Shown here piece after piece: positions 54,090 through 62,315 of a DNA stretch of 64,000 nucleotides. The stretch lies in assembly GCA_963845265.1 (NCBI GenBank), contig CAWJRN010000016.1:310001-374000 (forward strand), read 5' to 3'. Made by a program: the position numbers and the translations under genes. Below the pieces are notes generated by a model. It saw only the letters and a list, made by a program, of their open reading frames with translations. It ran no database searches and had not been told where the DNA came from. Numbering within the stretch: position 1 is the stretch's first letter; every line of letters starts with the position of its first letter. The DNA is from DYRB01 sp963845265. Lineage in GTDB: Bacteria; Pseudomonadota; Gammaproteobacteria; Chromatiales; Chromatiaceae.

Positions 54090-54998
54090 CTACCGAGGGA
54101 CTTGCCGCCCCTGCATAGCCACGTATCCGGAGCGGCCCGGGACCTGGCCCCAGCCAATCAGGTGGTGGGGCAGTACGGCGAGATCCAGGGATTTGTAGAC
54201 GTCCTCCAGGGGCCTGATCCCTCCAGAGCCGGCACCCCACATCACCAGCAGTTTTTCCATGGCGGGCAGCATGCGCATACCCTCGATCTCGGCGTGCAAG
54301 GTGTAGACGTGGCCCTGGGGGACGACGTAGCGGCTCTCCGCATAGATGTACTCGTGGGCGTTGTCCTCCGTGGCCCCGTCCAACCCAACGACCTCGTCCA
54401 GGGTCGGCAAGGTCGTGGGGATCTGCGGACAGGCGGAGCGCACCCCCTGCAGGACCGGAAAGAAGGCCGACCTGCCACGGGTGTCACTGGCATAGTCGAG
54501 GCCCATCTGCCCCTCGATCTCTAGGGCATGCGGGTTGATCTGCCAGCCCGCGGCCCCGTGAACCTTTGCGCTGCGCCCAAAGACACCTTCGAAGGCAGTA
54601 GCCGCCTTGTCCAACTCCCGCCGTGTCCATTCGGCGTCGCGATGTGCAACGAAATCTTGCCACTTGACGTGGTCGTAGCAGTGGATGCCGACCTCGTGAC
54701 CTGCTTGGGCGCAGGAGCGCATCACCGCCCTGCCCCGTTGACCGATGTCCGGCCCGGGTAGCAGGGTCCCATAGAGCAGCGTCTTGATCCCGTAATGGCT
54801 GGCAACAGAGGTGCGCCGGACCTTGCTGAGGAACCCGGGCCTGAAGACCCGCCGCAAGGCCCGCCCTGTGTGGTCCGGACCCAGGCTGAACAGGAAGGTA
54901 GCGCGCACCTGGTAGGCATCGAACAGACGCATCAGGGCCGGCACCCCCTCCAGGGTCCCCCGCAGGGTATCCACATCGACCTTGAGGGCAATCTTCAC
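54090..54998 (-). CDS. arnD: ArnD-like polysaccharide deacetylase / formamido-arabinose deformylase
   Basis: The 302-residue NodB-fold protein starts KIALKVDVDTLRGTLEGVPA with the metal Asp pair (VDVDT), and has FLFSLGPDHTGRALRRVF, GHEVGIHCYDHVKWQDF with the metal-binding HxxxH region, and AAGWQINPHALEIE. These match ArnD, which removes the formyl group from undecaprenyl-phospho-4-formamido-arabinose in the L-Ara4N lipid A pathway. It starts 9 bp after an ArnA-like decarboxylase gene, supporting the assignment. arnB, arnC and arnT are not in the window. Confidence 0.88.
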   Translation of the reverse strand: MKIALKVDVDTLRGTLEGVPALMRLFDAYQVRATFLFSLGPDHTGRALRRVFRPGFLSKVRRTSVASHYGIKTLLYGTLLPGPDIGQRGRAVMRSCAQAGHEVGIHCYDHVKWQDFVAHRDAEWTRRELDKAATAFEGVFGRSAKVHGAAGWQINPHALEIEGQMGLDYASDTRGRSAFFPVLQGVRSACPQIPTTLPTLDEVVGLDGATEDNAHEYIYAESRYVVPQGHVYTLHAEIEGMRMLPAMEKLLVMWGAGSGGIRPLEDVYKSLDLAVLPHHLIGWGQVPGRSGYVAMQGRQVPR

Positions 54999-55007
54999 GG
55001 CCTTCCC

Positions 55008-56051
55008 CTAGTCATCGATGAGGGCACCGGCATCGGCGACCTCGTGGCGATAGGCTGCGAAGATGCCCCGCAGGGACTCGGCGATCGGTACCTTGGGTGT
55101 CCAGTCGAGGTCGGCCTGGGTGTTCCCGATCCACGGCACCCGGGTCCGAATATCCTGATAGCCCTGGCCGTAGTAGGCACCGGACGCGACCTCGACAAAC
55201 TCCACCCGGGCCGCCCCGGTACGATACTCAGGGAACTCCTGGGCAAGACTCAACATCAGCTCCGCCAGCTCCCGCACCGACAGATCGTTGGCCGGGTTAC
55301 CGATGTTGTAGATCTGTCCCGAGGCCCGCCCACCCGGGTTCTCGATCAGGCGCATCAGGGCGGCAATGCCGTCAGACACATCGGTGAAGCTGCGCCTCTG
55401 GGTACCACCGTCCACCAGCTTGATGGGCTCACCGCGTGCGATATGACCGAGAAACTGGGTCACCACCCTGGAGCTCCCCTCCTTGGCGGCATGCAGGCTA
55501 TCCAGCCCCGAGCCGACCCAGTTGAAGGGGCGGAACAGGGTGTAGTCCAACCCCTCCTGTTGGCCGTAGGCCGCGATCACCCGATCCAGGAGTTGCTTGG
55601 AGCAGGAGTAGATCCAGCGCGGCTTGGCGATGGGACCAAGGACCAGATTCGACTCGAAGGGGTGGAACTGGGCATCCGTACTCATCCCATAGACCTCGGA
55701 GGTCGAGGGGAAGAGCACCCGCTTACCGTAGCGCACACAGTGCCGAATGATCGGCAGGTTCGCCTCGAAGTCCAGCTCGAACACCGCCAGGGGATTGGTC
55801 ACATAGGTGGCCGGGGTGGCGATGGCCACCAGAGGCAGGACCACGTCGCACTTCTTGACGTGGTACTCCACCCACTCCCGGTTGATGGTGATGTCGCCCT
55901 CGTAGAAGTGGAAGCGCTCGTGGCCTAGGAACTCCGCCACCCGCTCGCTGTGCATGTCCATCCCGAAGACCTGCCAGTCCGTCGTATCCAGGATGCGTCT
56001 GGACAGATGGTGTCCGATAAAGCCGTTGACGCCAAGGATGAGGATCTTCAA
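55008..56051 (-). CDS. UDP-glucuronate decarboxylase, stand-alone ArnA C-terminal domain
   Basis: The 347-residue short-chain dehydrogenase fold starts at TTG 56051 (KILILGVNGFIGHHLSRRIL) after a GGAGG site. It has the NAD loop GVNGFIG, DMHSERVAEFL, the catalytic S118/E119 in PSTSEVYGMS and Y148/K152, and RRSFTDVSDGIAALMRL, all as in the ArnA decarboxylase domain. ArnA of E. coli carries an N-terminal formyltransferase domain fused to this one; here it is absent and the gene begins directly with the Rossmann fold. It would make UDP-4-keto-arabinose from UDP-glucuronate. The pairing with arnD points to L-Ara4N modification; a pentose for O-antigen is an alternative. Confidence 0.88.
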   Translation of the reverse strand: MKILILGVNGFIGHHLSRRILDTTDWQVFGMDMHSERVAEFLGHERFHFYEGDITINREWVEYHVKKCDVVLPLVAIATPATYVTNPLAVFELDFEANLPIIRHCVRYGKRVLFPSTSEVYGMSTDAQFHPFESNLVLGPIAKPRWIYSCSKQLLDRVIAAYGQQEGLDYTLFRPFNWVGSGLDSLHAAKEGSSRVVTQFLGHIARGEPIKLVDGGTQRRSFTDVSDGIAALMRLIENPGGRASGQIYNIGNPANDLSVRELAELMLSLAQEFPEYRTGAARVEFVEVASGAYYGQGYQDIRTRVPWIGNTQADLDWTPKVPIAESLRGIFAAYRHEVADAGALIDD

Positions 56052-56273
56052 GACATTGCCTCCCGATGCAAGGGGACTCGAATCCCGGTTCGAATGCCGC
56101 AGCGCAATATGCGTGCGGCCAGCCTGGTAAGAGTCCGCGAACACCCCACGCTTGGCAAGTCCGCAGAGCGACGGCTCGGGTGTATGCTCACCGGCCGAGG
56201 CCCGCCCCTTGCCCGACCTTCGCCCTGCCGTGAGATACTGCGCGGCCTGTCCCAGCCTCATCCCGAGCCCGCC

Positions 56274-58361
56274 ATGACCGACACCCGCGACATCCTGATC
56301 ACCAGCGCCCTGCCCTACGCCAACGGCCCCATCCATATCGGCCACCTGGTGGAGTACATCCAGACCGACATCTGGGCGCGCTTCCAGCGTATGCGCGGGC
56401 ACAACTGCTGGTACGTCTGCGCGGACGACGCCCACGGCACCCCGATCATGCTGCGCGCGCGCCAGGAGGACATCGCCCCGGAGGACCTGATCGCCCGAGT
56501 CGCCACCGAGCACCGGGCGGACTTTGCCGACTTCCGCGTCGCCTTCGACAACTACCACTCGACCCACTCCCCGGAGAACCGCCACTACGCGACCCTGATC
56601 TACCAGCGCAACCGCGACGCCGGGCATATCGCCCAACGCACCATCACCCAGGCCTTCGACCCGGTGGAGCAGATGTTCCTGCCGGACCGATTCATCAAGG
56701 GCGAGTGCCCCAAGTGCGGAGCCCCGGACCAATACGGGGACAACTGCGAGGTCTGCGGGGCGAGCTACTCCCCCAGCGAGCTGAAGAACCCGCGTTCGGC
56801 GGTCTCCGGCGCCGTGCCCGAGGATCGGGAATCCGAGCACTACTTCTTCAAGCTCGGCGACTTCGAGGACATGCTCAAGGGCTGGACCAGCGGTGGCGGG
56901 CTGCAACGCGAGGTGGCCAACAAGCTCGGGGAGTGGTTCTCCGCCGGGCTCCAGGAGTGGGACATCTCCCGCGACGCGCCCTACTTCGGCTTCGAGATCC
57001 CCGATGCCCCGGGCAAATTCTTCTATGTCTGGCTCGACGCCCCCATCGGCTACATGGCGAGCTTCCAGCACCTCTGCGACAGCGAGCGGGGCAAGCAGGC
57101 TGGCCTGAGCTTCGACGCCTTCTGGGGGCCGGACTCCACCGCCGAGATGTACCACTTCATCGGCAAGGACATCATCTATTTCCATGCCCTGTTCTGGCCG
57201 GCCATGCTCCATGGGGCCGGCTTCCGCGCCCCGAGCGCCGTGCTCGCCCACGGCTTCCTCACCGTGGACGGGCAGAAGATGTCCAAGTCCCGCGGCACCT
57301 TCATCAAGGCCCGCACCTATCTGGACCACCTGGACCCGGAGTACCTGCGCTACTACTTCGCCGCCAAGCTCGGGCCCAATGTGGAGGACATCGACCTCAA
57401 CCTGGGGGACTTCACCAACCGGGTCAACGCCGACCTGGTGGGCAAGCTGGTCAACATCGCCAGCCGCACCGCCTCCTTCATCAGCAAGCGCTTCGACGGG
57501 CGCCTGGCCAACAGTCTCCCGGACTCGCCCCTGCTGGAGGAGCTGGTGGCCGCCGGGGACGCCATCGCAGCCGCCTACGAGGCGCGCGAGTTCAGTCGCG
57601 CCATGCGCGAGGTCATGGCCCTGGCGGACCGCGCCAACCAGTACATCGACGAGCAGGCCCCCTGGGTCATGGCCAAGCAGCCCGGGCGCGAGGCCGAGCT
57701 GCACCGCATCTGTACCCTGGGATTGAACCTGTATCGGGTCCTGATCGGCTACCTGCGCCCCGTCCTGCCGCGCACCGCCGAGGCCAGCGAGGCCTTCCTG
57801 CGCGTCCCGCCCCTGACCTGGGCCGACCTGGCCAGCCCATTGCTGGACCACGAGATCGCCCCCTTCAAGCCGCTCCTGACCCGCGTCGACCCCAAGCAGA
57901 TCGAGGCCATGCTGGAGGCAAGCAAGACCGACCTGGCGGCCATGGCGGTGCCGAATCAGACCGGGACAGCGGCCGAGGCGGACAACTCCCACGAGACCAC
58001 CACCGAGGGCCACTTGGTGCGCGACCCCATCGCCGATACCATCGACTTCGGCGACTTCGCCAAGGTGGACCTGCGAATCGCCCGCATCGCCGCGGCGGAC
58101 CTGGTGGAGGGCGCAGACAAGCTGCTGCGCCTGACCCTGGACCTGGGTGGCGAGACGCGCAACGTCTTCGCCGGCATCCGTTCCGCCTACGACCCCAAGG
58201 ACCTGGTAGGGCGCCACACGGTGATGGTCGCCAACCTGGCCCCACGCAAGATGCGCTTCGGGGTCTCCGAGGGCATGGTGCTGGCTGCCGGCCCAGGCGG
58301 GTCGGACCTGTTCATCCTCAGCCCCGACGCCGGGGCCGAGGCGGGGATGAAGGTCAAATAG
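56274..58361 (+). CDS. metG: Methionyl-tRNA synthetase
   Basis: MetG charges tRNA(Met). The 695-residue enzyme has ALPYANGPIHIGHLVEYIQT with the HIGH motif, a CPKCGAPDQYGDNCEVCG zinc knuckle, the DGQKMSKSRGTFI signature and a C-terminal tRNA-binding/dimerisation domain (DFGDFAKVDLRIARIAAADL). The start at 56274 (MTDTRDILITSALPYANG) is standard; a much longer open frame upstream runs antisense to the decarboxylase gene and is not used. The long open frame opposite metG is also a shadow. Confidence 0.98.
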   Translation: MTDTRDILITSALPYANGPIHIGHLVEYIQTDIWARFQRMRGHNCWYVCADDAHGTPIMLRARQEDIAPEDLIARVATEHRADFADFRVAFDNYHSTHSPENRHYATLIYQRNRDAGHIAQRTITQAFDPVEQMFLPDRFIKGECPKCGAPDQYGDNCEVCGASYSPSELKNPRSAVSGAVPEDRESEHYFFKLGDFEDMLKGWTSGGGLQREVANKLGEWFSAGLQEWDISRDAPYFGFEIPDAPGKFFYVWLDAPIGYMASFQHLCDSERGKQAGLSFDAFWGPDSTAEMYHFIGKDIIYFHALFWPAMLHGAGFRAPSAVLAHGFLTVDGQKMSKSRGTFIKARTYLDHLDPEYLRYYFAAKLGPNVEDIDLNLGDFTNRVNADLVGKLVNIASRTASFISKRFDGRLANSLPDSPLLEELVAAGDAIAAAYEAREFSRAMREVMALADRANQYIDEQAPWVMAKQPGREAELHRICTLGLNLYRVLIGYLRPVLPRTAEASEAFLRVPPLTWADLASPLLDHEIAPFKPLLTRVDPKQIEAMLEASKTDLAAMAVPNQTGTAAEADNSHETTTEGHLVRDPIADTIDFGDFAKVDLRIARIAAADLVEGADKLLRLTLDLGGETRNVFAGIRSAYDPKDLVGRHTVMVANLAPRKMRFGVSEGMVLAAGPGGSDLFILSPDAGAEAGMKVK

Positions 58362-58363
58362 TT

Positions 58364-58396
58364 CAGTTGTCAGTTGTCAGTTGTCAGTTGTCAGTG
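58364..58396. repeat. 7-bp tandem repeat (CAGTTGT) after metG
   Basis: At least four copies of CAGTTGT directly follow the metG stop. It is the longest of the three arrays of this unit in the window (others near 25.2 and 37.2 kb). Confidence 0.65.
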
Positions 58397-58404
58397 CGAG
58401 CCCG

Positions 58405-58495
58405 GGTCCGCTGTGCGGACCGGACGCCCGAACCAGGACTCCGGGCCAGCGGTTTGCTCGGGCCGCACGGGCCCGTACGGTCCGCCGTGCGGATC
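58405..58495. repeat. Two GGTCCGC palindromes without GTAG head
   Basis: GGTCCGC-TGT-GCGGACC at 58405-58421 and GGTCCGC-CGT-GCGGATC at 58479-58495. They share the stem of the 21-bp REP family around the RAYT gene, but the GTAG head is missing or altered (GTAC before the second). Confidence 0.6.
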
Positions 58496-58512
58496 GGGCG
58501 TCCAAACCAGCC

Positions 58513-58619
58513 GTAGCCTGGATGGAGCGCAGCGGAATCCAGGTTTGCGCGGTAACCCGCTGATGTATCGACAGTCTGCGAGTCAGCCCCGGGTTCCGCT
58601 CACGCTCCATCCGGGCTAC
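58513..58619. repeat. Inverted pair of GTAG-headed CCTGGAT repeats
   Basis: A plus-strand copy (58513-58543: GTAG, CCTGGAT, 13-nt centre GGAGCGCAGCGGA, ATCCAGG) faces a minus-strand copy at about 58589-58619 (GTAG, CCCGGAT, centre, ACCCGGG). This is a third sequence family with the same GTAG head. Confidence 0.65.
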
Positions 58620-58755
58620 AGGGAGGTCGTAGCGAATTCTTGCTCAGTCTCTATGGGCGCTATCGCAAGTTCGCCGGCGATCCCGTGGGATCGGAGACCC
58701 TGAGCAGGTGGAGAAGCCTTTTGCACAGGACCCGGGAGGTCTCATCTGCACCCGG

Positions 58756-59586
58756 CTAAGGCCGGGTGAGGCGTCCAAAAAACCCGCAGCATCCACGAAT
58801 GCCGGCGCCCAGGGTTCGCCGGATTGGAACCGCATCTAGACCTGCCCCGCCTGCTTGCCTTTCCTGCCTTAGCTCGGGACCTAGGGCAAGCCGGAAACCA
58901 TGAGGCCGCTGCGGTAGCCGGGCAGGAAGTGGTCACGGGACGCGGAGCGCGTAGTTACCGCCGTAGTTCGCCTGCTCTGGGGTGATGTCGTCGCCGAAGG
59001 AGAAGAGGCCAGTGGTGCCTGCCCTGCAGACGTATTTCCATTCGGCCTCGGTGGACAAGCGAAACTGCAGGTTGGACTCTAGCCCAATCCCGCCCGCGCC
59101 CGCCGGTGCGCCCGGCCGGGCTGGAACCAGACCGACAACCTAATCGATCGCGGCGTTCAACCGCTCGATGAAGCGCCACGCGTCCTGCCAGGAGACACCC
59201 TCCACGGGCCATCGCCCACCCCTGAACCGGCTCCGATGATTCTTACCCATCAACGCCTGCCACAAGGCCTGAGCACAGGCGGTATCCGCCAGCCAATAGC
59301 CGCGGGTGAGGCTGACCTCGTGCTGCCGTTCATCGTCGTCGCGGTCGTGCTCACCGTCGGGCGAGCCCATCAAGAACGGCTTAGGCGTCGGCGGTATCCA
59401 CCGAAACCCCTGCCTCGCGCCCCGATAGGTGAATGCCTGCCAAAAGCCCCAGGGGTCCTCGCCCCAGTCGCTGGCCAAAGGGGCGGGAAAGTGCTCGGGC
59501 GCGGAACCGGGCGGTGGGGTAGGCGTGGTGACCGTCACCGCAGCGCTCCTGTAGGGTCCGCTGTGCGGACCAAAAACCCTGCGCAA
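58756..59586 (-). pseudogene. Degenerate formylglycine-generating enzyme (FGE/SUMF1-type) gene
   Basis: A single frame read through two stops recovers pieces of an FGE-sulfatase-domain protein. Bases 59586-59143 encode WGFWQAFTYRGARQGFRWIP, PFLMGSPDGEHDRDDDERQH, EVSLTRGYWLADTACAQALW and WPVEGVSWQDAWRFIERLN. A TAG at 59140-59142 follows. Then come QFRLSTEAEWKYVCRAGTT and FSFGDDITPEQANYGGNY before a TGA at 58933-58935, and PHGFRLALGPELRQ, the family C-terminus, before a TAG at 58756-58758. The segment between GGNY and PHGF (about 80-100 residues in intact members, including the usual catalytic part) is deleted. It is a decayed gene; its original target is unknown. Confidence 0.75.
59551..59571 (+). 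repeat. REP 21-mer, RAYT-associated
   Basis: GTAG head, then GGTCCGC-TGT-GCGGACC, a perfect 7-bp stem with a 3-nt loop. Confidence 0.85.
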
Positions 59587-59618
59587 AACCGTGACGCAGC
59601 AGGTCCCCCACCGCCCCC

Positions 59619-59639
59619 GGTCCGCGCAGCGGACCCTAC
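59619..59639 (-). repeat. REP 21-mer, RAYT-associated
   Basis: Inverted copy: on the minus strand GTAG, GGTCCGC-TGC-GCGGACC. It faces the copy at 59551 across 47 bp. Confidence 0.85.
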
Positions 59640-59673
59640 GCTAGCCGCTGCACCGCGCTGACTCGCAGACCCC

Positions 59674-59694
59674 GTAGGGTCCGCTGTGCGGACC
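59674..59694 (+). repeat. REP 21-mer, RAYT-associated
   Basis: Identical to the copy at 59551-59571. It ends 28 bp from the stop of the RAYT gene. Confidence 0.85.
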
Positions 59695-59721
59695 GAACGC
59701 CCTATGCGAACCGTTAACACC

Positions 59722-60282
59722 TCAGTCCGGCTCCCCAAACCCGTCAGGCATATCGGTGAAGGCCATCTCGCCACACCCCCAATCCTCGCCATAGACCCCG
59801 GCGCGCAGGTAGCGGTGAAACGACGACCAGGGCCAGTCCCGCGCACAGGGCACATAGCCGTGCTTCACCGGGTTGTAGTGGATGTAATCCAGATGCCGGT
59901 ACAGGTCCTCCTCGCCGCGGATGCTGTGCTCCCAGAACTTACGTTGCAGGACACCCCGGCGCCGATGACTCAGGCGGGATGCGGACACTGGCTGCTCCAT
60001 CCCACCGGCAGCCAGCCACCCCTTGGTGAACTCCTTCTTGATCCAACCCAGTCGGCGCGAATAGGCCTCGTCGTCCGGCGGCAGGCGCCACAGGGTATGC
60101 AGATGATCCGGCAGCAGCACGATGGCGAGGATCTCGAAGGGCCAAGACCGCCGACAGTCCCGCAGTACCTGGCGCAGAATGGACCGGCCGAGTGACGTGG
60201 CAAGGATCGGTGCCCGGTTTTCGCTGACCAGGGTGAAGGCGTAGGTCCCGCCGGGGATGAAGACACGCCGCCAATTCGACAT
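59722..60282 (-). CDS. REP-associated tyrosine transposase (RAYT, IS200-like Y1)
   Basis: The 186-residue protein begins MSNWRRVFIPGGTYAFTLVS, has the HUH motif in IVLLPDHLHTLWRLP and the late motifs KEFTKGWL, FWEHSIRGEEDLYRHLDYIH and YNPVKHGYV, typical of RAYTs. The nucleophilic Tyr is likely in the YIHYNPV region. RAYTs bind and nick REP sequences headed by a GTAG-type tetranucleotide. Exactly such repeats flank it: three on the 3' side and one on the 5' side (60331-60351). The start at 60282 is chosen because the upstream part of the frame reads through a REP and a gene remnant. All motifs look intact, so it may still be active. Confidence 0.9.
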   Translation of the reverse strand: MSNWRRVFIPGGTYAFTLVSENRAPILATSLGRSILRQVLRDCRRSWPFEILAIVLLPDHLHTLWRLPPDDEAYSRRLGWIKKEFTKGWLAAGGMEQPVSASRLSHRRRGVLQRKFWEHSIRGEEDLYRHLDYIHYNPVKHGYVPCARDWPWSSFHRYLRAGVYGEDWGCGEMAFTDMPDGFGEPD

Positions 60283-60330
60283 GCAACGGACCTGGAGGTA
60301 GGAGTATGGATGCGGCCATTCTAGTTCCAT

Positions 60331-60351
60331 GGTCCGCACAGCGGACCCTAC
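60331..60351 (-). repeat. REP 21-mer, RAYT-associated
   Basis: On the minus strand GTAG, GGTCCGC-TGT-GCGGACC, 48 bp upstream of the RAYT start. Its TAG (60348-60350) is also the stop codon of the MoxR-like remnant. Confidence 0.85.
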
Positions 60352-60644
60352 GCCTCGGCCTTGTCGATCTCGTCGATGAGCAGCACCGCGCCCACGTCCG
60401 GGGTCCAGTCCCCGGGCTTGGCCGAGGGATTGGCCCTGCACTGGCTGTAGTCCTTTATCTCGGTCGCCGCCGACTGCCAGTTGAAAGCCCACCAGAGGGG
60501 ACCGGGGATCAGGTAGCAGCGGGGGTCGAGCCGGTCCCGATGACCAAGGTCCGACTTGACCGTGGCCAGTACCTGGGCCTTTCCCAGGCGGGCTACCGCG
60601 TCGTACTCCCATTGGAGGTCCTGGGCCTCGCTGCGGGTACGGCG
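60348..60644 (-). pseudogene. Fragment of a MoxR-type AAA ATPase
   Basis: About 98 codons encode RTRSEAQDLQWEYDAVARLG, DPRCYLIPGPLWWAFNWQSA and GAVLLIDEIDKAEA. The PGPLWWAF and LLIDEIDKA (Walker B) stretches are typical of MoxR-family AAA ATPases that begin with a Walker A not found here. The frame is closed upstream by TAA at 60645-60647 and ends downstream in the TAG of a REP element. Both ends of the gene are missing. Confidence 0.65.
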
Positions 60645-60647
60645 TTA

Positions 60648-60971
60648 GCCAGACCGGGGCGATTGGGGTTTGTTGTGGAGCAATTGCTGGCGGTCATGCC
60701 GCGCTGGCGCGCGGCGTTTCTGCGCACCGGCAATGGCGCCGAGGTCGATGTCGTCTTGGAGCGGGGGGCGAAACGCCTGGTGTTCGAGATCAAGCTCTCC
60801 AAGGCCCCACAGGCTTCCCGGGGCTTCCACGAGCTGGTCAATGACCTGCGGCCGGAGGCGGCAACGGTGATCGCTCCCGTGGGCGCCCCTTTCGAGCAGC
60901 GGCAAGGCGTCTGGGTGATGGGCTTGGCGGACGCCCTGGCGCGCTGGGGGGAGCGAGTGGCGGCAGGTTGA
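60648..60971 (+). pseudogene. C-terminal remnant of a DUF4143 ATPase
   Basis: The last roughly 105 codons of a plus-strand frame match the DUF4143 domain at the end of a class of AAA+ ATPases: RLGFVVEQLLAVMPRWRAAF, LRTGNGAEVDVVLERGAKRL, FEIKLSKAPQASRGFHELVN and the terminal GVWVMGLADALARW. The E-V-D...E-I-K nuclease-like pattern is preserved. The ATPase half is missing: the sequence upstream is the antisense MoxR fragment. The open frame continues upstream to 60306 but shows nothing coding there. Confidence 0.65.
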
Positions 60972-60999
60972 CTGGCGATCACGGCAGCGACCTTGCCTA

Positions 61000-61440
61000 T
61001 CAACGCACCCCGGAAATCCGGCGGATGGCGTCGCGATTGGTCCAGGACGTCGCCAGCGCGGCCGCCCTGGCGGCGGGGAGCCAACCGTATTCCACGTGCT
61101 CACCGGGGTTGAGCCGGACCAGCCGCCGGTCCGGGAGGCGCAGGGCGAACCAGTGCTCCCGGTTGAAGCAGACCCCGGAGGCATAGCGGGCCCGCCAGGC
61201 AGGCAGGATGGGAAACAGCCGGGACTCATGCAGGTCCACCAGATAGGCGGCCCCGAGGAGCCCTGTCTCCTCGCGCAGTTCTCGTAGCGCCGCGGACCTG
61301 GCACCCTCGCCCGGGCGCAGACTGCCGGTGACGGACTGCCAGAACCCACGGGGCCTGATGCGGCGCAGCATGAGAAAGTCGCCGGCCGGGGTGAAGGGCA
61401 CCACCAGGACCGACTCAGGGCGTTTGAACCTTCTCGGCAT
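61000..61440 (-). CDS. NUDIX hydrolase, NudB-like
   Basis: The 146-residue protein has the Nudix box GSLRPGEGARSAALRELREE followed by TGL, with all conserved Glu residues. The flanking RRIRPRGFWQSVTGSL and GVCFNREHWFALRLP resemble dihydroneopterin triphosphate pyrophosphatase NudB of folate synthesis. The start at 61440 (MPRRFKRPESVLVV) fits the family. No aspS or folate gene is adjacent, so NudB is the best match but the substrate is not proven. Confidence 0.85.
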   Translation of the reverse strand: MPRRFKRPESVLVVPFTPAGDFLMLRRIRPRGFWQSVTGSLRPGEGARSAALRELREETGLLGAAYLVDLHESRLFPILPAWRARYASGVCFNREHWFALRLPDRRLVRLNPGEHVEYGWLPAARAAALATSWTNRDAIRRISGVR

Positions 61441-61473
61441 GGTTTCGGACTCCAAAATCGCACTAGACGCCTT

Positions 61474-61538
61474 GGTGGATGCGGCGCGGGCAGACATCAT
61501 CCCAAAGCCCAGACGCCATACCTCGCGCCTTCATCCAC
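61474..61538 (-). repeat. GGTGGAT repeat, long form
   Basis: GGTGGATGCGGCGCG (61474-61488), a 35-nt centre, and CGCGCCTTCATCCAC (61524-61538); the GTAG head is lost. The centre resembles that of the copy at 44715 (TTTGGGATGATGT versus TTTGGATGATGT). The remaining roughly 200 bases to the DUF2062 gene show no other feature. Confidence 0.7.
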
Positions 61539-61745
61539 GGATGTTCGGTCCATCTAGGCGCGACTGTACTTGCAGGATCCTATGGGATTTGTGGACACCG
61601 CCATGATCGTTCCGGGCGGGACTACAGCACGACCCCGCCCTGGCCTATACTGCGCCGACGCCACTGCGTGGGGCCCCTGCCCCGTCACTGTCGGCGAAAA
61701 GGTCACCAGTACCGCAGAGCGCAGGCGCCAATTGGGCAAAGTGCA

Positions 61746-62315
61746 ATGAAACATCTGATGCGGCGTATGTCGCCAGACCCCCAGACCCTGAAGGACCACA
61801 AGCATTTCAGGGTCTTCGGGCGACTGCTGCACGACCCCAACCTGTGGCACCTGAACCGCCGCTCGGCGGCAGGCGCCTTTGCGGTCGGCCTGTTCATGAT
61901 GTACATGCCGCCCTTCGGCCAGATGCTCCTAGCGGCCACTGCGGCCATCGCCTTCCGGGTCAACCTGCCCATCTCCGTCGCCCTGGTGTTCATCACCAAC
62001 CCGGTGACCATCCCCCCCATGTTCTACTTCGCCTACCTGATCGGGGCCTGGGCCCTGGGGCAGCAGGTCGCGCCCTTCGACCTGGAGTTCTGGGGCGAAC
62101 CGCACAACTGGCTGTCCATCGTCTCGCCCCTGGCGCTGGGTTGCCTGCTCTGCGCCATCGCCTGCTCGGTGCTCGGTTACTTCTCCATTCACCTGCTATG
62201 GCGCTGGCATGTGATCCGCCACCTCAGCCGGCGGCGCGCCCGCCATCAGCGGGTTGCGCCAGGTGCAGGGGTGGCACCGGGGCTCAACACGCCATCATCC
62301 AACCGCCAGATCTGA
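61746..62315 (+). CDS. DUF2062 membrane protein
   Basis: The 189-residue protein starts at ATG 61746 (MKHLMRRMSPDPQTLKDHKH). It has the DUF2062 core: LWHLNRRSAAGAFAVGLFMM, FRVNLPISVALVFITNPVTI and PPMFYFAYLIGAWALGQQV, then another helix near the C-terminus. Family function is unknown; members often lie near lol or competence genes. Its 3' end overlaps the convergent lolD by 70 bp, where the C-terminal tail (RVAPGAGVAPGLNTPSS) is low-complexity. Confidence 0.9.
   Translation: MKHLMRRMSPDPQTLKDHKHFRVFGRLLHDPNLWHLNRRSAAGAFAVGLFMMYMPPFGQMLLAATAAIAFRVNLPISVALVFITNPVTIPPMFYFAYLIGAWALGQQVAPFDLEFWGEPHNWLSIVSPLALGCLLCAIACSVLGYFSIHLLWRWHVIRHLSRRRARHQRVAPGAGVAPGLNTPSSNRQI

Noticed and set aside
55950..56273. 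Upstream extension of metG
   Set aside because: Antisense to the decarboxylase N-terminus; family alignment starts at MTDTRD.
56052..58217. N-terminal extension of the decarboxylase frame across metG
   Set aside because: Runs antisense through metG; the family N-terminus and a GGAGG site place the start at 56051.
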